Part shown: one piece after another, positions 53,138 through 61,846 of the stretch
Position numbering within the stretch: position 1 is the first letter of the stretch
Layout: every line of letters begins with the position of its first letter
DNA from: Chlorobium sp.
GTDB lineage: Bacteria > Bacteroidota > Chlorobiia > Chlorobiales > Chlorobiaceae
Length of the DNA stretch: 64,000 bases
Assembly (NCBI GenBank): GCA_005862285.1
Contig: SZXW01000010.1
Span: 620,001 to 684,000 of the forward strand
Direction of reading: 5' to 3'
Position numbers and translations under genes: made by a program
Notes under the pieces: generated by a model
Told to the model about the DNA's origin: nothing
What the model saw: the letters and a program-made list of their open reading frames with translations, nothing else
Database searches by the model: none

Positions 53138-54412
53138 ATGTATTGTCTTATAAAGCTTTTTCCGTTTTTTCCCTCTTTATCTGCAGGATTGCTCCGTTTC
53201 AAAGCCTTGGAATCGTTGTTCAGGGCTTTTTCCTGTTCGGCTGCGCTTACCGTTTCCGTCTTGATGCTGCCGTCCGTCGTTCATGCACAGTCTGTCAGCA
53301 TTGCCGACTATCTTCCTGATTATTCCTCGGATTACGGACCTGTCGTCGGGTGTGGTGTTTCTCTCAGGGAGGATGGTTCAGAATCGGAACCCTACCGTTA
53401 CAGGATGAGCATGAGTGGAGCCATTGCGCCTTTTGTCGATTTCAGGTACAGGCTGCAATTCCGTGGTGATTTCAGGAACCTGTTTCCGAATGCAGCCCTC
53501 TTTCTTGAAGCCGGGACATCAGGGATCGACAGGATGAACTTCTACGGCATGGGCAATGAGCGGTACTATCGGGGAACTGGATTGACGGAAGACGATTTTG
53601 AAATAACAAGCCAGGTCACCGTACTAAAGGCATCATTGCGCTATCCGATGAACATGGCATATTACTGGTTTGCAGGTGTGGGCGGAAAATGGGTAGATCT
53701 TCACCTGATCCAGGGTTCTTATCCCGATCTTCACCGCTCTGAAATACCTGGAATAGACGAAAACTTCGCCGGCAGTTTCCATATCGGGTTCCATTACGAT
53801 ACTCGCGACAATCGTTACAATTCAGCAGCTTCTCCTCACACCGAGAATGGCCGGGCCGGTTCAGGTGAACCCTCCGGTGACAGTTCCGCCGTTTCCGGTA
53901 CGCTTGTCGATATCGAAGCCGCACACTTTCCCCGTTTTTTCAGCAACAGTTGCGATTTTACCAGATTCAGCGGCGAGGTACGGAAGTACATTCCATTTTC
54001 ACCCTCCGGCTATTCGAGACTGGTTGTCAGGGCCGGAGGAGAGAAAATCTGGGGCACTTATCCTTTCTGGGAAGCGGCATCTCTTGGCGGCTCTTCTTCT
54101 CTGAGAGGGTACGATCTGCAGCGTTTTGCCGGTGATGCGTCGCTTTATGCCGGTTCCGAACTTCGACTGGAGGCTGGAAAGTTTACCTTCATCGTGCCGG
54201 TTACCTTCGGGCCTCTCGCATTCCTTGAAACCGGCAGGGTATTTCTCGAAGGGGAGGATTCATCCGCATGGCACACCGCTGCAGGCGGCGGATTGTGGTT
54301 CCGGCTGGACAATCCGCGCTTTACGGCAAGCATTGCCTATGGCACGGGGTTCGACGATGGAAGGCTGATGGATGACCTTGGTATCTATCTGAAAGCAGGT
54401 TTCAGCTTCTGA
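53138..54412 (+). CDS. BamA/TamA-type outer membrane beta-barrel protein
   Basis: A roughly 424-residue exported protein. The signal peptide (SAALTVSVLMLPSVVHAQS) comes after an unusually long 40-residue start. The body matches the Omp85 surface-antigen barrel: 'HIGFHYDTRDNRYNSAASPH' region, 'FRKY'-like 'GEVRKYIPFSPSGYS', and the diagnostic 'ASLGGSSSLRGYDLQRF' loop. There are no recognisable POTRA repeats, so it is a barrel-only member (roughly 16 strands). It ends in Phe (GFSF) as outer membrane proteins do. AGGA precedes ATG 53138. Confidence 0.85.
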   Translation: MYCLIKLFPFFPSLSAGLLRFKALESLFRAFSCSAALTVSVLMLPSVVHAQSVSIADYLPDYSSDYGPVVGCGVSLREDGSESEPYRYRMSMSGAIAPFVDFRYRLQFRGDFRNLFPNAALFLEAGTSGIDRMNFYGMGNERYYRGTGLTEDDFEITSQVTVLKASLRYPMNMAYYWFAGVGGKWVDLHLIQGSYPDLHRSEIPGIDENFAGSFHIGFHYDTRDNRYNSAASPHTENGRAGSGEPSGDSSAVSGTLVDIEAAHFPRFFSNSCDFTRFSGEVRKYIPFSPSGYSRLVVRAGGEKIWGTYPFWEAASLGGSSSLRGYDLQRFAGDASLYAGSELRLEAGKFTFIVPVTFGPLAFLETGRVFLEGEDSSAWHTAAGGGLWFRLDNPRFTASIAYGTGFDDGRLMDDLGIYLKAGFSF

Positions 54413-54432
54413 CCGGTAATGCGCAACTATGG

Positions 54433-54798
54433 TTACAGGATGGAATCAATTTTTTCCGCAAGCTCATCGAGGTTGAACGGTTTGGTGATATAATCAACGG
54501 CGCCGAGCTTCAGCCCTTTTTCACGGTCTTCGCTTTTATCCTTTGCGGTCAGCATCACAAGCGGAATGGCGCGGAAATCCGGGTGGCTTTTCAACTGTTC
54601 CGTCAACGTGAAACCGTCGATCCCGGGCATGGCGATATCGACGATGAGCAAGTCTATTTTCTGCCCGCTCTTCATGACATCGAGGGCCGCCTGACCGTCT
54701 GCCGCAGTGAGCACATTGAATTTTTTGCCGAGGTTATGAGCGAGGAGTCGTCTGATGTTCGGTGAGTCGTCAACTATCAGGATTGTCTGGTCATGCAT
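54433..54798 (-). CDS. single-domain response regulator
   Basis: A 121-residue CheY-like receiver with 'ILIVDDSPNIRRLLAHNL', phospho-acceptor Asp in 'LLIVDIAMPGIDGF', Thr in 'VMLTAKD' and Lys in 'ITKPFNL'. There is no output domain. It lies 25 bp after another receiver gene and forms the end of a phosphorelay operon. Confidence 0.94.
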   Translation of the reverse strand: MHDQTILIVDDSPNIRRLLAHNLGKKFNVLTAADGQAALDVMKSGQKIDLLIVDIAMPGIDGFTLTEQLKSHPDFRAIPLVMLTAKDKSEDREKGLKLGAVDYITKPFNLDELAEKIDSIL

Positions 54799-54823
54799 GA
54801 TTTTTACGTTTTGGATAAAAGAT

Positions 54824-55204
54824 TCAGCTCTGGTTCAGGTACCTGCCTACAATTTCGACTATGGTGGCGGGCTCGACCGGCTTCGTGATATATGCCTGCG
54901 GAACAAGCTGTTCCCCCTCGACCATTTCATGAGCCTGTGCCCGTGCCGTGAGGAAAATGAATGGAATGTTTCTCAGCGTCTCCCTTTGAAGAAGCTGTTC
55001 GCGGAACTGCATGCCGTTCATTCCGGGCATCATGATGTCGCAGAGGATCAGGTCTGGCCGATGTTTTTCACAGTACTCGAGAGCTTCGATGCCGTTTGAC
55101 GCTTCAGCTACCGAATATCCGGCCTTGTTCAGGATATAGCCGATGAGCCGCCTGGAATTGGGCTGGTCGTCGGCGAGTAGAATTGATTTGCTGCCGGTGG
55201 TCAT
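54824..55204 (-). CDS. single-domain response regulator
   Basis: A 126-residue receiver domain. Conserved residues are 'ILLADDQPNSRRLIGYIL', Asp in 'LILCDIMMPGMNGM', 'IFLTARA' and 'ITKPVEP'. It overlaps the hybrid kinase gene by four bases (ATGA), so kinase and regulator are made together. It probably receives phosphate from that kinase. Confidence 0.94.
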   Translation of the reverse strand: MTTGSKSILLADDQPNSRRLIGYILNKAGYSVAEASNGIEALEYCEKHRPDLILCDIMMPGMNGMQFREQLLQRETLRNIPFIFLTARAQAHEMVEGEQLVPQAYITKPVEPATIVEIVGRYLNQS

Positions 55205-57435
55205 GATTCGATTTCCTTTTCAACTTTCAGAAGAGGCAGGTGCACGATAAACCTGGTTCCGTTGTTCAGCTTGCTCGAAACTTCTATGCTTCCGTCATGG
55301 GCTTCGATAATTTCTTTGACGATAGGCAGCCCGAGACCGGTACCCTCGATTTCCTCTCCAGGCCGGTTGACCCGGTAGAACTTTTCGAAAATATTATCGA
55401 GGTCCGCTTCCGGTATGCCGGTTCCCGTATCCTCGACACTGAACTGCATGAATTTGTCGTCATAGCTCAGGGATACCGTGACACGACCGCCCTGCGGGGT
55501 GAATTTCAATGCGTTTCCGATAATATTGATGGCCGCCTGCTTGATCGCATCCGGATCGGCATATACCATGATCGACGGTGTCTGCACATCGAGCCTCAGG
55601 ATTATGTTTTTTTCATCAGCCCTTATTTTCAGAGAGCGGCATACTTCGGCAAGCGTGGTTGACGGATCGATTCCGGTTTTCTTGTAGGAAACCCTTCCGG
55701 AGTCGATTTTCGATATCATGAGCACATCCTCGATCAGTGCCGAGAGCCGCTTGCTTTCATCGTGGATGATCTGCAGGAATTCTAAGAGCGTATCCCGGTC
55801 GAGTTCATCGATATCCCGCATGATCGTGCTCGTGAAACCGAGTATCGAAAAAAGCGGGGTCCTCAATTCGTGCGATACCGTCGAAATGAAATCGTTTTTC
55901 AGACGGACATTTTCCCTGATGAGGCATTCGGACTTTTTCTGTTCGGAAATGTCCCGGATGATTCCGACAAAGCGCCTGTGATGGGCGGTTGTGAAAACAG
56001 CCGAGCTGACGTGTACATCGATGCGCAGTCCGTGTTTCGTGATGATCTGTGTTTCGAAGCGCTCACCTTCATGATGCAGGGCACGCTGGAAATATTTTTC
56101 CGCATCGTGACGAAGTTCCGATGGATAAAGATCGTTGATGCTCATTTCGGAGAGCTCGTCCGGCGTGTATTCGAAAAGCTGCAGGGCCTGCCGGTTCCAT
56201 TCGACAAGAATGCCTGTGTCGATGTCGGCAACGACGATCGCATCGGGAATCGCCTGGAAGAGGTTATGGTATTTTTTCTGGTTGTCCTGCAGCCGTTCCT
56301 CGGCCTGCTTTCTTTCCGTGATATCGACTACGAGTCCTCTCAATCCTACCTGGCCGTTCCTGTCCGTGATGGGTGCAGTGTAAACCAGAACGGGGAAACG
56401 GGTCCCGTCACTTTTGATCGCGATATATTCGTGGCTCTTTGAGAAGACCTCCTCCCTTTTTTCCTTCAGGTTTGCCACCACCCTCATTCTTTCTTCCGGA
56501 GCGAAGAAACGCAGTGCGTGAATACCATTGCCGATGTCTTCCTGCCGGTAGCCGAAGGTATTGAAACCAGCATGGTTCGAATAGGTGATATAGCCGCGGT
56601 TGTCGGATTCGAAAACAGGCTGGGGGAGCAGATTGCTCAAATCCCTGAACCGCTTGATGCTCTCGGCAAGGGCTTCCTGGCTGTTCTTTACCGAAGTTAT
56701 GTCCTGCAGAAGGGTAAGGACGTTGGAGATATCGTTATTGCTGCTGAAGATCGGGCTTACGATGGCATGAATCCAGGAAAGCTCTCCTTTTTTTCCTTTC
56801 CTGCTGAATTCCTGTTCCCAGATCTTTTTTGATGACACGGTCTCGGGAAGTTTCCGGTAAACCTTTCCGAGCAGTTTTTCAGCTTTCTTGATATTCCACC
56901 CGGTTTCAGGCGTCTTTTTGTGCATGTTGTTGTACATGGACGAAAAAGCCGAATTGGTATATTCGATGTTTCCTTCCCTGTCGGTTATCACGACTGCGAT
57001 CGGGCTTTGATCCATTGCGGCTGAAAGAAGCTTGACCTTCTGCTTGAGGGCCGATTCGCAGAGCGCATTGTTCAGCGTTATTTCAAGCCGGTTCGCATCG
57101 ATAGGCTTGGTAAGGTATTCGTACGCGCCGAGCTTGATACACTTGACGGCCAGTTCAATATCCCCCGAGCCGGAAATCATGATCGCTGGCAGCAGGAAAT
57201 TGTTGTCCCTCATGTACTGAAGCACTTCGATGCCGTTTTTGCCGGGCATGCTTATATCGAGCAGTATGGCATCGACAGGTCCGGAGTGCAGGCAGGCAAT
57301 GGCACTGTCACCGTTCGATGCCGGAAGCGGAATGTAGCCGAGCTTTTCGACAATCGTACAGATGATTTTACGGATAACGTCGCTGTCATCAACGATCAGT
57401 ACTGTTGCTTTATCGTGAGGTTCACTCATAGCCAT
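55201..57435 (-). CDS. hybrid sensor kinase with N-terminal receiver and PAS domains
   Basis: A 744-residue soluble protein without membrane helices. Domains in order: receiver (VLIVDDSDVIRKIICTIVEK; Asp in AILLDISMPGKNGIE; KPIDANR), then three PAS-type segments (starting near 'SAAMDQSPIAVVITDREGN', 'FRDLSNLLPQPVFESDNRG' and 'YHNLFQAIPDAIVVADIDTG'), then HisKA with HELRTPLFSILGF near residue 510, then HATPase (DTGTGIPEADLDNIFEKFYR, GTGLGLPIVKEI). The receiver at the start suggests it is itself a target of another kinase. It heads a three-gene operon with two single-domain receivers. Confidence 0.92.
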   Translation of the reverse strand: MAMSEPHDKATVLIVDDSDVIRKIICTIVEKLGYIPLPASNGDSAIACLHSGPVDAILLDISMPGKNGIEVLQYMRDNNFLLPAIMISGSGDIELAVKCIKLGAYEYLTKPIDANRLEITLNNALCESALKQKVKLLSAAMDQSPIAVVITDREGNIEYTNSAFSSMYNNMHKKTPETGWNIKKAEKLLGKVYRKLPETVSSKKIWEQEFSRKGKKGELSWIHAIVSPIFSSNNDISNVLTLLQDITSVKNSQEALAESIKRFRDLSNLLPQPVFESDNRGYITYSNHAGFNTFGYRQEDIGNGIHALRFFAPEERMRVVANLKEKREEVFSKSHEYIAIKSDGTRFPVLVYTAPITDRNGQVGLRGLVVDITERKQAEERLQDNQKKYHNLFQAIPDAIVVADIDTGILVEWNRQALQLFEYTPDELSEMSINDLYPSELRHDAEKYFQRALHHEGERFETQIITKHGLRIDVHVSSAVFTTAHHRRFVGIIRDISEQKKSECLIRENVRLKNDFISTVSHELRTPLFSILGFTSTIMRDIDELDRDTLLEFLQIIHDESKRLSALIEDVLMISKIDSGRVSYKKTGIDPSTTLAEVCRSLKIRADEKNIILRLDVQTPSIMVYADPDAIKQAAINIIGNALKFTPQGGRVTVSLSYDDKFMQFSVEDTGTGIPEADLDNIFEKFYRVNRPGEEIEGTGLGLPIVKEIIEAHDGSIEVSSKLNNGTRFIVHLPLLKVEKEIES

Positions 57436-57539
57436 CGATCATAGGTGATGGTATCTGTTTCAGCATTTTCCAGGAAAACCGTGTCAGGCAAAGATGAACT
57501 AACAACGAAAACCACATGGGCGCCGAAAGACGCAGTCAC

Positions 57540-58199
57540 TCAATCACAGAACAGTACTTTGTAATCCCTGCTTACGAACGTGTTTGCAAGGCGCCTGAGC
57601 TTCTGAGCGCTCTGGTGTTCCTTTTCCAGCACTTTCCACCTGTGGTCGTCCGCAGACTCCTTTTGCCTGAGGAGCTGGTTCTGTTTGGTCTCATGATAGG
57701 TCAGGTCGATGAAGACACCCAGGTCTATGCCTTCTGTCGCTATTGCATACAGCCCATCTATGATAAGCAGGTCGATATGGTTGAAATCGGTAATCAGCAG
57801 GTCCACTTCTTCGGTAATGATATCGACGCAGGGCATGGTCGCCTTGCGGCCGGCTCGGAAATCTTCGATGTTCCGGCTGAGCCATTCACGGTCGTACTCC
57901 TCAGGTCCTATCGATTCGAAGTTGCGCTGTTCCCTGTCGGCCCTGCGTTTCATCGGCTCCACCTTGTAATAGTTGTCCGTGTGAAGGATCTTTACCCTGA
58001 TCCCTTCCTTCTTTATGATAAGAGCAAGAGAGTGGGCGAGTTCCGATTTGCCCGCACCGGACTCTCCTGAAATGGCGACGATCAGTTTCCGTCCGGGATG
58101 CTCTTCATTCATGGCTTCCTTTTCAACCATTACGCGTTCAGCAATGGCTTCAGCCGCTTTTTTATGCTTGTCGCTGATAAGTAGAATATCGCTCAACAT
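57540..58199 (-). CDS. uridine kinase-like P-loop protein
   Basis: A 219-residue phosphotransferase of the uridine kinase/phosphoribulokinase family. The Walker A is [18 protein letters not shown], followed by '[19 protein letters not shown]' and '[24 protein letters not shown]'. It may phosphorylate uridine or a related substrate; exact specificity is not evident. It lies 104 bp upstream of the hybrid kinase gene on the same strand. A MITE-like element lies behind its start. Confidence 0.85.
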   Translation of the reverse strand: MLSDILLISDKHKKAAEAIAERVMVEKEAMNEEHPGRKLIVAISGESGAGKSELAHSLALIIKKEGIRVKILHTDNYYKVEPMKRRADREQRNFESIGPEEYDREWLSRNIEDFRAGRKATMPCVDIITEEVDLLITDFNHIDLLIIDGLYAIATEGIDLGVFIDLTYHETKQNQLLRQKESADDHRWKVLEKEHQSAQKLRRLANTFVSRDYKVLFCD

Positions 58200-58315
58200 G
58201 ATCAGGGGGTTGTATGTCGATATGTGATGTTCTGTTCAAGAGCCGCCACAGGGTAAAAGATACTCTTCAGCAGGTAGAACATTCAAATATAAGAAACAGG
58301 AATAATCATTCTTAT

Positions 58316-58457
58316 GGGCACCTCTATTTATTTGTTCCGAAGCCCTATTGCTGCGTTTGGCTGTGCTCGAAATCCTCATGTACTGCATGTACACTCCGGT
58401 TTCTCCGCTCCGTCCGCCTTGCACTCATGCTTCTCACGACAATAAATAGAGGTGCCC
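58316..58457. mobile_element. 142-bp MITE-like element with 17-bp terminal inverted repeats
   Basis: GGGCACCTCTATTTATT (58316-58332) is mirrored perfectly by AATAAATAGAGGTGCCC (58441-58457). The 108-bp inside carries a smaller stem TGTAC-TGCAT-GTACA and no open frame of note. The right end sits one base before a stop codon. No target-site duplication is obvious. It looks like a non-autonomous transposable element or a palindromic intergenic element. Confidence 0.6.
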
Positions 58458-59015
58458 TCATTTCTGGAGAGCTCTGATTTTTTCGATAATCTCGGTGTGA
58501 GGGTGTTTGATGAGATCATCTTCATGTTCAGGCAGGGTGACATGTTTTGCAACGATTTCAAGCATTCGTTCATCGAGGTGCCCTGCAACGTCGAGCATGT
58601 GGTTGAGATGATGCTGCAGTTCGAAGTGAATGAACTTCTCTGCGTTGTGCTTTTTCATTTTTGCGAGAATCTGGGCCAGCATCCCGGATTCGATATGCTT
58701 CGATACTTCTGCGAAATAGTCGAGCGGCAGATCATTTGCATATCCGGTAGCCTGGTCGACACCCATCTTGTAGCATACGCCGGCGGCAATCCGGGGTTTG
58801 ATGTGATCGACCATGAGAGGTATCACGATAAAGTGGGGTATGTATTTGACGATCATGCTGATCGCATGGAAAAGCTCGTCGAACCCTTCGGTCTGCTGGC
58901 TGACAAGGTTTTTTGCCCAGGAAACAACATCATCCCGCTGTTTGTCTGATAGTTGTGCAAGTACTTCCGGTAAGGGGATACCGGCCAAGGCGAGGGTTTC
59001 GTTCAGATCGCTCAT
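58458..59015 (-). CDS. conserved-type protein of unknown function
   Basis: A roughly 185-residue soluble protein, mostly helical, with Met- and His-rich segments: 'ISMIVKYIPHFIVIPLMVDHIKPRIAAGVCYKMG' in part, 'AEKFIHFELQHHLNHMLDVAG' and 'AKHVTLPEHEDDLIKHPHTE'. The several His and the acidic C-terminus could bind metal. No signal peptide. I do not recognise a family. The ATG at 59015 gives a natural start (MSDLNETLALAGIPLPE); the frame is open 20 codons further. The stop touches the MITE-like element. Confidence 0.55.
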   Translation of the reverse strand: MSDLNETLALAGIPLPEVLAQLSDKQRDDVVSWAKNLVSQQTEGFDELFHAISMIVKYIPHFIVIPLMVDHIKPRIAAGVCYKMGVDQATGYANDLPLDYFAEVSKHIESGMLAQILAKMKKHNAEKFIHFELQHHLNHMLDVAGHLDERMLEIVAKHVTLPEHEDDLIKHPHTEIIEKIRALQK

Positions 59016-59213
59016 GCTGAAAATATTATCGTTCAGAGTGTTTGACCGGCCCCGCCGGCTTTCCGGATATTTCAAACTTTAAGTGTATGAAAAAAAAGGC
59101 GAATAGTAAAGCTGTCCGGAAGCATCAGTCCGTATGGCGGCAAAACTCTTCGTTATGCCTATATTGAGCCATTTAATGGTAATGGTGAAACGAACAGGGA
59201 GCATTGAACAGGT

Positions 59214-61097
59214 ATGGTGCTGTTGACAGTAGAAGGGCTGCAGAAGCAATATGGTCTGAAACATCTGTTCTCGGATGTTTCGTTCGGTGTTGACGAACGT
59301 GACAAGATCGGTTTCATCGGAGCGAACGGAAGCGGAAAAAGCACGCTTCTGAAGATCCTTGCAGGGGTTGAAACACCGGACAAAGGCAAGGTCATGGTTG
59401 CCAACCAGAAAAAGATCGCCTGGCTGCCCCAGGATTCTCCTTACGATCCCGATCATACCGTGCTCGAGGCTGTCATGAAGTCCAGCGGCAGGGAGATGGA
59501 CCTTATCTATCAGTACGAACTGATCTGCATGGAACTCGAAGAGAAGCATGGCGAAGACCCGTCGCTTATGGAGCGGATGAGCCGGCTGGCACATGAGATC
59601 GATGTCTCGGGTGCATGGGAGATTGAATCGAATGCGAAAACCGTGCTCGGAAAACTCGGACTGTACGATCTCGATTCAAGAATGGGCGATCTGTCCGGCG
59701 GGCAGCGCAAACGGGTTGCCCTTGCACATACGCTGATCGTGCCGAGCGACGGCATGATTCTCGACGAACCGACGAACCATCTCGATGCGGACAGCGTCGA
59801 ATGGCTCGAACAATATATCAGCCGCTACCAGGGAGCCGTGCTGCTCATCACGCATGACCGGTATTTTCTCGACCGCGTCGCGACGCGCATGATCGAACTC
59901 GACGGCCGGACGGCTATAACCTATACGGGCGGTTATTCGAGTTACCTTCAGCAGAAAGCCGAGATGGAAGAGCAGGCGCAGAGGGATGAACGGAAACGGC
60001 AGGCGCTGATCAAGGAGGAGCTTGACTGGATGCGGACCGGATGCAAGGCGCGCACAACAAAACAGAAAGCGCGTATGCAGAGGGCTGAAAGTCTGGTTTA
60101 CAGCCCGAAGAAGGAAAAAGAGCAGGCGCTCGAAATAGGATTCGGAGCCGGACGCCTCGGGGACAAAATCATCGAGTTCCACAAGGTTTCAAAATCCTAC
60201 GGTGACAAACTGCTGCTGAAGTCCTTTGAATATCACCTCCAGAAAGGCGACCGTATCGGCATCATCGGGGCGAACGGTTCAGGAAAAACCACGCTGTTCG
60301 AGATGATCGCCGGCCGGGTCAAACCGGACAGCGGCCATATCGATATCGGCAAAACCGTGAAAATCGGTTATTACGACCAGCAGAGCCGCGGCCTTGATGA
60401 TGACAAGCGGGTCATCGAATATATCAAGGATGAAGCTGAACAGATCAAAACGCATGACGGCAGCGTGATTTCGGCTTCGAAAATGCTGGAGCGCTTCCTG
60501 TTTGCCCCGTCGGTCCAGTACAACTATATCCGAACGCTTTCCGGAGGTGAACGCCGCAGGCTTTACCTGCTCAGGCAGCTGATGGCTTCCCCGAACGTAC
60601 TGCTTCTTGACGAGCCTACCAACGATCTCGATATTCCGACCCTTCGGGTGCTCGAGGATTTTCTCGACAGCTATGCCGGGTGTCTGATGGTGATCAGCCA
60701 TGACCGGTATTTCCTTGACCGGACGGTCGAATACATTTTCGCTTTTGAAGAAAACGGTGCCGTGAAGCGCTATCCCGGCAACTATTCCGTCTATCTCGAG
60801 ATGAAAGCATCCCGGGAAGAGAAGTTCGAGAAGAAAACAGAGCAGAGGGAAACGAAAAAAGCCGAAAAAACAGTTACCCGGACTGACAAGTTGAGCGGAA
60901 AGGAAAAGCGGGAGCTCGAGATGCTCGAACAATCTATCAGCAAAGCTGAGGCTTTTCAGTCCCAACTGGCGGAACAGCTTGCTTCGGCCGATAACGATTT
61001 CGATCAGCAGAAGAAAATCGGCGATGAACTGCACCAGCTTCAGCAGAAACTCGAAACAGATATGGAACGGTGGGCCCAGCTTGCCCAAAGAGCGTGA
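59214..61097 (+). CDS. ABC-F family ATPase (Uup-like)
   Basis: A 627-residue protein with two ABC domains and no membrane part. First domain: Walker A GANGSGKST, signature LSGGQRKRVALAHTL, Walker B MILDEPTNHLD. Second: GANGSGKTT, LSGGERRRLYLLRQL, VLLLDEPTNDLD. The linker is basic (about residues 240-310), and a coiled coil (LSGKEKRELEMLEQSISKAE onward) forms the C-terminus, as in Uup. ABC-F proteins act on ribosomes or on DNA branched structures. The DNA glycosylase gene follows within 20 bp. Confidence 0.92.
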   Translation: MVLLTVEGLQKQYGLKHLFSDVSFGVDERDKIGFIGANGSGKSTLLKILAGVETPDKGKVMVANQKKIAWLPQDSPYDPDHTVLEAVMKSSGREMDLIYQYELICMELEEKHGEDPSLMERMSRLAHEIDVSGAWEIESNAKTVLGKLGLYDLDSRMGDLSGGQRKRVALAHTLIVPSDGMILDEPTNHLDADSVEWLEQYISRYQGAVLLITHDRYFLDRVATRMIELDGRTAITYTGGYSSYLQQKAEMEEQAQRDERKRQALIKEELDWMRTGCKARTTKQKARMQRAESLVYSPKKEKEQALEIGFGAGRLGDKIIEFHKVSKSYGDKLLLKSFEYHLQKGDRIGIIGANGSGKTTLFEMIAGRVKPDSGHIDIGKTVKIGYYDQQSRGLDDDKRVIEYIKDEAEQIKTHDGSVISASKMLERFLFAPSVQYNYIRTLSGGERRRLYLLRQLMASPNVLLLDEPTNDLDIPTLRVLEDFLDSYAGCLMVISHDRYFLDRTVEYIFAFEENGAVKRYPGNYSVYLEMKASREEKFEKKTEQRETKKAEKTVTRTDKLSGKEKRELEMLEQSISKAEAFQSQLAEQLASADNDFDQQKKIGDELHQLQQKLETDMERWAQLAQRA

Positions 61098-61117
61098 CCG
61101 TGAAAAGAAATGCAGAT

Positions 61118-61822
61118 ATGACCGCAGAGAAGATTCGTTCTAAACTTGAAGAACTCTCTGATCAGGACGCAGCTCTTTTTGCACAGCGGTTTTTCAAAAC
61201 CGGGCAGGGGCAGTATGGCGAAGGGGACCTCTTCCGGGGTATTCGCGTACCTGTGCTGAGGAAGCTTGCCAGCTCATTCGAAGAGACTCCTCAGCAGGAA
61301 GTGCTCGAACTGCTTCATTCACCATATCATGAAGACCGTCTGGTCGCCCTGCTTCTACTGATGCAACGTTTTTCAGGAGCGGAGCAGGTTGGTCGGGAAA
61401 AGATATATGAGCTCTACCTCGCAAACACGCGTTTCATCAACAACTGGGACCTTGTCGATATCTCGTGTCCCCATATCGTAGGCAGGTTTCTGTTTGAGCG
61501 TCCAAGATCGCCGCTCTACACCCTTGCCGTTTCCAGCGATCTCTGGGAAAGAAGGATTGCCATAATATCGACATTCTATTTCATCAGACAGGGGGAGTTC
61601 GATGATACGCTTGCAATTGCAGGAGAGCTGCTCGAAAACCGTGAAGATCTGATTCACAAAGCTGCCGGCTGGATGCTGAGGGAAGTCGGCAAAAGGGATA
61701 TGGCGGCTGAAGAGCGTTTTCTTTTGCAGCATTACCGCAGGATGCCAAGGACCATGCTTCGATACGCCATCGAGCGTTTTCCGGAGGAAAAAAGGCTGCT
61801 TTTCCTCCGGGGTGAGGTATAA
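61118..61822 (+). CDS. AlkD-like DNA alkylation repair protein
   Basis: A 234-residue HEAT-repeat DNA glycosylase of the AlkC/AlkD family, which removes bulky or positively charged alkyl bases. Core signatures are 'GIRVPVLRKLASSF', 'NNWDLVDISCPHIVG', 'LWERRIAIISTFYFIRQGEF' and 'KAAGWMLREVGKRD'. The start at ATG 61118 is preferred; a GTG a few codons upstream is possible. It is 20 bp behind the ABC-F gene and likely in one transcript. Confidence 0.88.
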   Translation: MTAEKIRSKLEELSDQDAALFAQRFFKTGQGQYGEGDLFRGIRVPVLRKLASSFEETPQQEVLELLHSPYHEDRLVALLLLMQRFSGAEQVGREKIYELYLANTRFINNWDLVDISCPHIVGRFLFERPRSPLYTLAVSSDLWERRIAIISTFYFIRQGEFDDTLAIAGELLENREDLIHKAAGWMLREVGKRDMAAEERFLLQHYRRMPRTMLRYAIERFPEEKRLLFLRGEV

Positions 61823-61846
61823 ACCGCCTTTTTTTCAAAAGTTTCT

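Noticed and set aside
58214-58588. Open frames on both strands through the 142-bp inverted-repeat element
   Set aside because: They arise from the palindromic element and have no coding features.
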